NCBI GenBank assembly: GCA_021776515.1
Contig: JAJFFS010000016.1
Span: 186,001 to 250,000, forward strand
Direction: 5' to 3'
Origin: Robiginitomaculum sp.
Lineage (GTDB): Bacteria; Pseudomonadota; Alphaproteobacteria; Caulobacterales; Maricaulaceae
Length of the DNA stretch: 64,000 bases
Under the pieces are notes generated by a model. The model had not been told where the DNA came from and searched no databases. It was given only the letters and a program-made list of their open reading frames with translations. The position numbers and the translations under genes were made by a program. Below, one piece after another: positions 57,535-64,000 of this stretch (position 1 is its first letter; every line of letters begins with the position of its first letter).

Positions 57535-58463
57535 GTGAGGCGCGTGCCTCTTGACACAGACTGCCCACGTAAAAATTCGCCAACATCCTGTATGCTTTTC
57601 CCGGCGCGTTGCAAGCGCGTCAGGCGCAGCGCGCCGGTGCCGCAGGCAATCAATAGATCATCATCCAGCACGGTGCCGGGTGTACCTTCACCGGCCTCGG
57701 GGCTGCACATCAATACTTTCACGCGTATCAGCTTTTTGTCCACGGGCAATTCAAACCATGCCCCCGGAAAGGGGGACAATCCCCGGATCAACCTGTCCAG
57801 TTCTTCTGCCGGGCGTAACCAGTCAATACGGGCCTCGGCCTTGTCTATTTTTTTGGCGTAGGTAATGCCTTCATCGCTTTGCGGTGTGGCGCGTAGCGTT
57901 CCATTTTCCAGTGCGGTTAGCGCACGGGGCAAAAGCTCAGCCCCGGTTTGGGCCAGCTTGTCATGCAGACTGCCAGCGGTTTCGTCTGCCTCTATGGCAA
58001 CGGTTCCGCTAAGTAATACCGGGCCGGTATCCAGGCCTTCTTCCATTTGCATAATCTGAACGCCGGTTATGCTATCGCCCGCCATAATGGCCCGCTGTAT
58101 CGGTGCTGCGCCGCGCCAGCGCGGCAATAGTGAACCATGCAAATTCAGACACCCATACCGGGGCGCGTTCAAAATTTCTGCCGGCAGAATGAGGCCATAG
58201 GCGGCGACAATAGCGACATCCAGATCCAGTGTTGCATAAGCGGCCTGTTCGTCTGCATCGCGCAGGGTCTTTGGGGTGCGCACTTCCAGCCCTAAAGACA
58301 GCGCCAATTCGTGCACAGCACTTTTCCGCAAGGCTTTGCCGCGCCCCGCCGGGCGTGGTGGCTGGGTATAGACACAGACAATGTCATGGCCTGTGGTGGC
58401 CAGCGCAGCCAAAGCTTGCGCAGCAAATTCCGGCGTTCCCATAAAAGCAATGCGCAGCGCCAT
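57531..58463 (-). CDS. fmt: Methionyl-tRNA formyltransferase
   Basis: Fmt formylates the initiator Met-tRNA using 10-formyl-THF. The 310 residues have the [18 protein letters not shown] start, the formyl-donor pocket [18 protein letters not shown] with catalytic Asn/His near residues 105-120, DTGPVLLSG and the C-terminal tRNA-binding domain. It lies between def (5 bp) and truA. Confidence 0.97.
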   Translation of the reverse strand: MALRIAFMGTPEFAAQALAALATTGHDIVCVYTQPPRPAGRGKALRKSAVHELALSLGLEVRTPKTLRDADEQAAYATLDLDVAIVAAYGLILPAEILNAPRYGCLNLHGSLLPRWRGAAPIQRAIMAGDSITGVQIMQMEEGLDTGPVLLSGTVAIEADETAGSLHDKLAQTGAELLPRALTALENGTLRATPQSDEGITYAKKIDKAEARIDWLRPAEELDRLIRGLSPFPGAWFELPVDKKLIRVKVLMCSPEAGEGTPGTVLDDDLLIACGTGALRLTRLQRAGKSIQDVGEFLRGQSVSRGTRLT

Positions 58464-58468
58464 TAATT

Positions 58469-58996
58469 TTATACCGCTGCATCCAGCGCTTTCTCGCGCT
58501 CTGCCTTTTGCACCTTGCGAATGGCGCGTTGACGTTTAAGGCGTGAGAGATGGTCAATGAACAAAACCCCGTTCAAATGATCCATTTCGTGCTGAATGCA
58601 AACCGCGTAAAGCTCTTCGGCCCATTCAACAACGTCTTTGCCATGATAATCAAGATAACGGATTTTCACTCGCCTCGGGCGCTCCACGTCCTCGTAATAA
58701 TCTGGCACGGAAAGGCAACCCTCTTCCCAGGGCAATAATTCTTCAACGTCTTCCAGAATCTCCGGATTGATGAAATAGCGCGGGGCCGGTTCCTCATCCT
58801 GTCCGGCCAAATCCATAACGATAATGCGCAACGGTATGCCCACCTGAATGGCTGCCAGGCCAATGCCCGGCGCGGCATACATGGTTTCCAGCATGTCATC
58901 CATCAGCGCCCGTGTTTCATCGTCCACGCGCTCAACAGGTTTTGAAACCTGTTTCAGAACCGGGTTCGGTACAATAAGGATGTCTCTAATTGCCAT
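58469..58996 (-). CDS. def: Peptide deformylase
   Basis: Def removes the formyl group from nascent proteins. The 175 residues have the three motifs: [10 protein letters not shown] near residue 45, [17 protein letters not shown] near 95 with the metal Cys, and [12 protein letters not shown] near 140 with the metal histidines. It starts the def-fmt-truA operon. Confidence 0.98.
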   Translation of the reverse strand: MAIRDILIVPNPVLKQVSKPVERVDDETRALMDDMLETMYAAPGIGLAAIQVGIPLRIIVMDLAGQDEEPAPRYFINPEILEDVEELLPWEEGCLSVPDYYEDVERPRRVKIRYLDYHGKDVVEWAEELYAVCIQHEMDHLNGVLFIDHLSRLKRQRAIRKVQKAEREKALDAAV

Positions 58997-59070
58997 AGCC
59001 TTGACCTAGGTAGTGTTCGGGTTTTCGTCAAGCCGCTCCTCTGCGGGACGAATCATGTATAACAACCAAT

Positions 59071-60222
59071 ATGGAAGAACAATCAATGAACTTTTTTGCT
59101 AATCCAATGGTGTTAATGGGCGGCAGCGCGCTGTTGGCCATTGTGATGACGCTGATCGTCGGTTGGCTGGTTTTGCGCAGCACACGTGACGGTGATGGCC
59201 AAATGAAAGAAGACCTTGCGGGTCTGACCAAACAGCAAACGGAGATGCAAGGCGCGTTACAGTTAATCCTTGCCGGAACCCAAACGGGTCATGGCGAAAT
59301 ACAAAAGGCGCTTAATCAGCGTCTTGATGATATGAGTAAAAAACTGGGTGACAGCCTTGAGCAAAACCGCGAAAAAACCGGGGAGTCGTTAAAAACACTG
59401 GCCGAGCGGCTGGCACTGATTGATCGAGCGCAAAAAAATATCGAAACCCTCAGTCAGGAAGTCACCGGCCTGCAAGCTTTGCTTTCCAATAAACAGGCTC
59501 GTGGTGCCTTTGGTGAGATTCAGATGCAGGATTTGATAAAGGATTTTCTGCCGCCCAGTGCCTTTGCCTTTCAGGAAACCCTGAGTAATCACACCCGTGT
59601 GGACTGTCTCATTCGCCTGCCCGCGCCCAATGAAGACATTGCGGTGGATAGCAAATTTCCGATGGAAAACTGGCGGGCCATGAATGAAGCACCTGATGCA
59701 GATGCTAAAAAGGCAGCTGCGCGCCTTTTTACAACAGCTGTTACCAAGCATGTGCGCGATATTGCCGAGAAGTATCTGCCCGCAGAAAACATCGCCAAAC
59801 CGGCGATTATGTTTTTGCCCTCTGAGGCGATTTACATGGACCTGCACACGCATTTCCCCGACATCATTGAAAAAAGCTTTCGGGCGGGCGTGGCCATTGT
59901 TGCCCCCACCACCTTTATGGCCACCTTGCACACCATGCGTGCGGTGATGAAGGATGCGCAGATGCGCGAGCAAGCCCACGTTATCCAGCGCGAAGTAGAG
60001 GTGTTATTGGATGATATTGGCCGTCTTGATGAGCGGGTGCGCAAACTGGATACGCATTTTGGACAGTCAAAACGCGATATTGATCAAATTCTCATCTCCA
60101 CGGGTAAAATCCGCGCCCGTAGCGAGAAAATAGGCGACCTGCAACTTGAGGAAGACAATGCTGGCGAAACACCGTCAGCAAAGATAGTTGCCGCACCAAC
60201 TCCTGCAATCACGGAAAGTTGA
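59071..60222 (+). CDS. rmuC: DNA recombination protein RmuC homologue
   Basis: The 383-residue protein has an N-terminal membrane anchor (MVLMGGSALLAIVMTLIVGWLVL), a long coiled coil (residues 35-135) and a nuclease-like core containing RGAFGEIQMQDLIKDFLPP, RVDCLIRLPAPNEDIAVDSKFPMENW and KPAIMFLPSEAIYMDLHTHFP, all typical of RmuC (DUF195). RmuC limits inversion rearrangements in E. coli. An alternative ATG at 59086 may be the true start, since GGAAGA lies just before it at 59074-59079. It is divergent from def. Confidence 0.9.
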   Translation: MEEQSMNFFANPMVLMGGSALLAIVMTLIVGWLVLRSTRDGDGQMKEDLAGLTKQQTEMQGALQLILAGTQTGHGEIQKALNQRLDDMSKKLGDSLEQNREKTGESLKTLAERLALIDRAQKNIETLSQEVTGLQALLSNKQARGAFGEIQMQDLIKDFLPPSAFAFQETLSNHTRVDCLIRLPAPNEDIAVDSKFPMENWRAMNEAPDADAKKAAARLFTTAVTKHVRDIAEKYLPAENIAKPAIMFLPSEAIYMDLHTHFPDIIEKSFRAGVAIVAPTTFMATLHTMRAVMKDAQMREQAHVIQREVEVLLDDIGRLDERVRKLDTHFGQSKRDIDQILISTGKIRARSEKIGDLQLEEDNAGETPSAKIVAAPTPAITES

Positions 60223-60302
60223 TCTTCAATACATTTTATAAAGAGACGGAATTTCACCATGAGTGCGTTTCAATAGTATTGGCGTAGGTCACGGGAGTTC
60301 AT

Positions 60303-62165
60303 ATGCGCACCGTAGTGAATTTGTTTATCTGTTTGGTTGTCTTGATTAGCATGTCTGGTATTGCGTTGGCGGATGCGGCCCTGAATGCAGCAGTGTTGCC
60401 AGGGGCGCGGGCGGGTGCAGTCAATGAACCATTGAGCGTATTTGCCGTTATGCAGAACTTTGGCAATGCGGATGCGCATAATTGCCGGGTGGAGATGGAT
60501 ATTGCCTATTCCGGCGATACACCGATTATCTTGAATTACCAAACAACCGACGCGACCAATCAATTGGTCGGTGTTGTGAATACGCCGGTTGATATCGCCG
60601 CTGGCCTGGCTCAGAATTTTCTTCTCGAGGTGAGTGCCAGCGAAAGCGTTGCCGGGCGTGATTTGGGGTTTGCCTTCATTTGCGACGAAGCCAGAGCGCC
60701 AAATTTCCCGGGCGTAAATACCTTGCGCGTCAATATTGGCAATACGCCCTTGCCTGATTTAATCCCCATTATAGCCAGCTTTTCCGGTGACGGCGTGATG
60801 TGGATTAAACAGCCAGGTGGCGCTTCTGCCATCTCAGCTGCCGTGGTCAACATTGGTGCTGCGGGGGATGTAAGCATGAGCGTGGATGGCGGTGAATATG
60901 CCTGGCCGGTCACTTTTATCCTTTGTGAAACTGATGCGACTAGCCAGTGCCTTACCAGTCCGGCAGAAAAACTGGGCATTACCTTTGCCATTGATCAGGT
61001 GCGTACGTTCAGTGTTTTTGCCCAGGCTTCTGATCGATTGGGTATACCCTTTTTGCCGCAATTGGCTCGCGTTGTTTTACGCATGGAAACGCCCGCAGGT
61101 GAGACACTGAGTACCTCAAGTGCTGCCATCACCGCACCGGAACCGTTGCGTGATTATGCACCACTTGATCTGGTTGCAGCCCGAAACTGGGCGCAGACCA
61201 ATGGCGCACGGGCATTACTGATCCAGCGTAATGGCGAAACCCTGTTTGAAGAATACTGGGGCGAAGGCGGAATTGATGTGGTCGAAAATATTTACTCAGG
61301 AACCAAAAGTTTTTCCTGTGCGTTATCGGCCATTGCCCGGGATGATAATCTGTTTGATCCCGATAACTATGCGTGGAGTGTTATTACCCCTTGGGCACCG
61401 GGGGGTACGGCACCACAAATAGAGTGGAAAAGCCGCATTCGAGGCCGGGATATGATCTCGATTGCCGCTGCCTTGCCACGAGTGACGCCGGCCGGGTTTT
61501 CCCAACTTTCCAATACCTATATGGCGACTATGTTTGCCGAGCAGAGTGCGCCACCTGGTGAAAATGCGCTTTACGGATCAGCTGGATTTCATGGATTCGG
61601 CGCATTTTTTGAGCTTCAAACCGGTGGAAAGATCGATGGTGATATGATCACCGGCGGCCTTGATCCGGCGGAAATGGTGCAAATGCGCGTGCTTGACCCA
61701 ATCGGTGCGCAAGTGGCTGCCTGGCAGCGTGACATCAAAGGTAAACCGAATTTTGCCGCTTCGGCACAGATAACAGCGCGCAACTGGATCAAATACGGGC
61801 GTCTAATCCTGGATGATGGCATGTGGGAGGGAAACCAAATTCTTTCGCAAGCATCAGTGCGGCGGTGCAAGCATTATTTCACCCCATCTTTTGGGGGGTA
61901 TGGCCTGTCCTTCTGGTTAAACCGGCCCGTGGGTGAAAGCTGGTCCGCTGCTGATGACTCCATTCCCGACATTATAGAGCGCCACCTTGCCGAATTCGGG
62001 CATATGCTCCCCTCTAGCCCGGATGATGCTTTTGCCGCCTGGGGCTTTGGTGATATGCAGATGCACATGGTACCATCCGAGGATCTGGTGATTGTAAAAT
62101 TTGGCGGTTCCGGTGACCAGAACCCGTTTTTCTCTGCATTATTCAACGGCGCATTTGACGAATAG
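60303..62165 (+). CDS. Secreted beta-lactamase-fold protein with long N-terminal extension
   Basis: The 620-residue protein has a signal peptide and an about 280-residue N-terminal part that seems to contain two beta-sandwich domains of the CARDB type (LSVFAVMQNFGNADAHNC then QPGGASAISAAVVNIGAAG). The C-terminal 330 residues are a class C beta-lactamase fold with SGTKSFSC (nucleophile Ser332 and Lys335), YGSAGFHG for the second motif and KFGGSG near the end. The tyrosine motif is YGS rather than YxN. It may be an esterase with a binding domain; its substrate is unknown. Confidence 0.8.
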   Translation: MRTVVNLFICLVVLISMSGIALADAALNAAVLPGARAGAVNEPLSVFAVMQNFGNADAHNCRVEMDIAYSGDTPIILNYQTTDATNQLVGVVNTPVDIAAGLAQNFLLEVSASESVAGRDLGFAFICDEARAPNFPGVNTLRVNIGNTPLPDLIPIIASFSGDGVMWIKQPGGASAISAAVVNIGAAGDVSMSVDGGEYAWPVTFILCETDATSQCLTSPAEKLGITFAIDQVRTFSVFAQASDRLGIPFLPQLARVVLRMETPAGETLSTSSAAITAPEPLRDYAPLDLVAARNWAQTNGARALLIQRNGETLFEEYWGEGGIDVVENIYSGTKSFSCALSAIARDDNLFDPDNYAWSVITPWAPGGTAPQIEWKSRIRGRDMISIAAALPRVTPAGFSQLSNTYMATMFAEQSAPPGENALYGSAGFHGFGAFFELQTGGKIDGDMITGGLDPAEMVQMRVLDPIGAQVAAWQRDIKGKPNFAASAQITARNWIKYGRLILDDGMWEGNQILSQASVRRCKHYFTPSFGGYGLSFWLNRPVGESWSAADDSIPDIIERHLAEFGHMLPSSPDDAFAAWGFGDMQMHMVPSEDLVIVKFGGSGDQNPFFSALFNGAFDE

Positions 62166-62203
62166 GTGTTTATCAAACATCCTTGGAGGAAATGGAGGTT
62201 TTT

Positions 62204-62644
62204 ATGAAACGCTTTACCCTCTCGCTTGCTGCACTTGCCCTCACTGCCTGCTCGGCTTCACTTGAAGCCGGTGTTCCGGATGCCAAGCCTCATGCGAATG
62301 CGGGACCGGCGGTTTATATTGTTAATCTGCATGATGGCGATGTGGTGCAATCGCCTGTTCGGGTGGTGTTTGGGCTTTATGGTTATGGTGTTGCGCCTGC
62401 AGGCGTGGACAAACCAAAAACCGGTCACCACCATTTACTGATCGATACGGCGCTCAGTGAGGAAGAGCAGCAATTTGCTATTCCCGCCGACGAGCAGCAC
62501 CGCCATTTTGGCGGCGGGCAAACCGAAGCTGCGATCGAGCTAGCCCCTGGCAAACACACCCTGCAATTGATGTTAGGTGATTATACCCATGTGCCGCACT
62601 TAGCTGTGCAGCCATCAGCGCCGATTACTATTACAGTTCAATAA
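62204..62644 (+). CDS. DUF4399 lipoprotein
   Basis: The ATG at 62204 is preceded by GGAGG at 62194-62198 and yields 146 residues, starting MKRFTLSLAALALTACSA with a lipobox (LTAC). The mature domain has YGVAPAGVDKPKTGHHHLLI and HRHFGGGQTEAAIELAPGKH, then TLQLMLGDYTHVPH, the DUF4399 pattern. The histidines might bind metal. It overlaps the sugar dehydrogenase start by one base (TAATG), so the two are coupled. Confidence 0.85.
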   Translation: MKRFTLSLAALALTACSASLEAGVPDAKPHANAGPAVYIVNLHDGDVVQSPVRVVFGLYGYGVAPAGVDKPKTGHHHLLIDTALSEEEQQFAIPADEQHRHFGGGQTEAAIELAPGKHTLQLMLGDYTHVPHLAVQPSAPITITVQ

Positions 62645-63783
62645 TGATTGTTCGTTATCTCATTTTTCCCCTGATCTTGTTTGCCAGTTCTCATGCGGCA
62701 TGGGCGGAGCCGCATCTTATCGGCCAGGAGCACAGCGCCCAGGCAGGTTTTGACATCATTGAAATCACTACGGGTCTTAATACGCCGTGGGGGCTGGCAT
62801 TTTTGCCAAATGGTGATGCGCTCGTCACTCAGCGTTCTGGTGGGCTTGTACGGGTTAATCTGCAAAGCGGCGAGAAGGCGGAGATACCCGGCGCGCCTGT
62901 GCCGCTGGTTTTGCATCAGGGTGGGCTTCTGGATATTGCTCTATCGCCAGCGTTCAATACGGATCACCTCATCTATTTTTCCTATGCTGCGGGTAGTCGT
63001 AAATCAAACCATACTGCGATCGCGCGCGGGCGTTTCGATGGTGAGGAAATCGTAGAGTTGGAAGTTGTTTTTCGGGCCAACACCACCAAGAAACGCGGCG
63101 GCTCTCATTTTGGCTCACGCCTTGTTTTTGGCCGCGACGGTATGCTCTATGCCAGTATTGGTGAAGGGTTCAGTTATATGAAAGAGGCACAGAACCTTGC
63201 CAGTCATTTTGGTTCAATCATTCGTATTCATCCCGATGGTCGTGTGCCAGACGATAACCCGTTTGTGGGTCGTGATGATGCGGCACCAGAAATATATTCT
63301 TACGGTCATCGCAACCCACAAGGCATGACCCTGCATCCGCAAACAGGCATTTTATGGGAACACGAACACGGCCCCATGGGGGGTGATGAGATCAACATTA
63401 TCAATGCTGGTGAAAACTATGGCTGGCCCAAGGCCACCTTTGGCATTGACTATACCGGCGGGGTTATTTCCGATTACACAGAACGTCCCGGTATGACCTC
63501 ACCATTGCTGCACTGGACACCGTCCATCGCGCCTTCAGGTATGGCGTTTTATACGGGCGATCAATTTCCCCAATGGCAGGGCGATATTTTTGCCGGCGCC
63601 CTTGCCGGGCAACATTTACGCCGGGTGAAGTTTCGCGGCACCAAAGTCATTGCACAGGAAAAATTGCTGGAAGGTTTGGAAGCGCGCATTCGTGATGTAC
63701 GCAATGGCCCGGACGGGGCGCTTTATATTCTGACTAATGGTGACGGTGGAAAATTATTAAAACTGCAACCGATCAGAAAATAG
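62644..63783 (+). CDS. PQQ-dependent sugar dehydrogenase-like protein (YliI type)
   Basis: The 379-residue protein has a signal peptide (IVRYLIFPLILFASSHAAWA). The soluble glucose dehydrogenase fold is visible from residue 35: GLNTPWGLAFLPNGDALVTQ, RSGGLVRVN, HQGGLLDIALSP, GSRLVFGRDGMLYASIGEG, GHRNPQGMTLHP and EHGPMGGDEIN. Related E. coli YliI is an aldose dehydrogenase needing PQQ. Periplasmic location and TAATG coupling with the DUF4399 lipoprotein are seen. No PQQ biosynthesis genes are in the window. Confidence 0.92.
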   Translation: MIVRYLIFPLILFASSHAAWAEPHLIGQEHSAQAGFDIIEITTGLNTPWGLAFLPNGDALVTQRSGGLVRVNLQSGEKAEIPGAPVPLVLHQGGLLDIALSPAFNTDHLIYFSYAAGSRKSNHTAIARGRFDGEEIVELEVVFRANTTKKRGGSHFGSRLVFGRDGMLYASIGEGFSYMKEAQNLASHFGSIIRIHPDGRVPDDNPFVGRDDAAPEIYSYGHRNPQGMTLHPQTGILWEHEHGPMGGDEINIINAGENYGWPKATFGIDYTGGVISDYTERPGMTSPLLHWTPSIAPSGMAFYTGDQFPQWQGDIFAGALAGQHLRRVKFRGTKVIAQEKLLEGLEARIRDVRNGPDGALYILTNGDGGKLLKLQPIRK

Positions 63784-63786
63784 AAA

Positions 63787-64000
63787 CTAGTCAAAAAGCA
63801 AGGAAACAGATTCTTCGTTATCGATGCGCCTGATGGCTTTGCCTAAAAGCGGTGCAATGGAAATCTCGCGGATTTTTTTGGCATTTTTAACCGCTGCGGG
63901 TTGTTCGATTGAATCAGTAATGACCAGTTCTTTCATTTCCGACTTTTCAATACGCTCAGCCGCCTTGCCCGATAGCACCCCGTGGCTGCAATAGGCGGCA
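63787..64000 (-). CDS. prs: Ribose-phosphate pyrophosphokinase, C-terminal fragment
   Basis: Minus-strand reading from the window edge gives AYCSHGVLSGKAAERIEKS, then EMKELVITDSIEQPAAVKNAKK and IREISIAPLLGKAIRRIDNE, ending SVSLLFD. This is the C-terminal 70 residues of PRPP synthetase; VITDSI is the PRPP-binding loop region. The active-site N-terminus is beyond the window. Its stop is 3 bp from the sugar dehydrogenase stop. Confidence 0.92.
   Translation of the reverse strand, partial: AAYCSHGVLSGKAAERIEKSEMKELVITDSIEQPAAVKNAKKIREISIAPLLGKAIRRIDNEESVSLLFD

Overview
The window is a chromosomal segment of a Gram-negative, aerobically respiring bacterium, most likely a marine alphaproteobacterium. 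Support for this comes from a three-gene cytochrome bc1 operon with separate petB and petC, a TonB-dependent receptor, a TetR regulator of the RutR type with a RutR-like operator, a short DUF6460-like membrane protein, and many dispersed GTCATCCCGGA-type intergenic palindromes. The order within the class cannot be fixed from sequence reading alone. No rRNA, tRNA, CRISPR array, phage or insertion sequence was seen. Most of the window is ordinary core genome, broken by short accessory patches.

Layout. 1-2972: start of a LysR gene, a secreted TPR protein, asd and rarD. 3054-4025: an AbiEii-like nucleotidyltransferase with a small partner, a likely toxin-antitoxin type insertion. 4040-8413 (minus): dapE, suhB, efp, a Sel1-repeat protein and thiE. 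8506-10465: a HAD-IIA protein and a degenerate histidine kinase with an intact receiver domain. 10655-15673: Ca/Na exchanger, FolM-like reductase, uvrC, HAD-IIB phosphatase and CDP-alcohol phosphatidyltransferase. 15808-18120: a globin-coupled chemoreceptor and an acyltransferase. 18131-26828 (minus): a reductive pyrimidine catabolism operon (PreT, PreA, omega-aminotransferase, MmsA, beta-ureidopropionase, NCS1 permease) behind a RutR-like repressor and a 16-bp operator. Dihydropyrimidinase is not in the window.

26948-33516: small DMT transporter, TonB-dependent receptor, ligA and hemF. 33819-36473: petABC. 36758-44726: transporters, a serine hydrolase, a conserved gene pair, an atypical class III CoA-transferase, 3-hydroxybutyrate dehydrogenase and yaaA. 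44875-45644: a small arginine-rich protein gene and a decayed methyltransferase. 45820-50010: rpmI-rplT and pheS-pheT. 50197-54676: a PLP decarboxylase, a secreted avidin-family (biotin-binding) protein and an M3 metallopeptidase lipoprotein. 54953-60222: proteins of unknown function, def-fmt-truA and rmuC. 60303-64000: a beta-lactamase-fold protein with a long N-terminal extension, a DUF4399 lipoprotein, a soluble sugar dehydrogenase and the 3' end of prs.

The most notable items are the avidin homologue (minus strand, 51938-52387), which keeps most biotin-contact residues and a cysteine pair placed as in chicken avidin; the pseudo-histidine kinase; the nucleotidyltransferase pair at 3054-4025; the permuted CoA-transferase that lacks the usual aspartate; and the duplicated palindrome flanking the LysR/TPR divergent promoter region.
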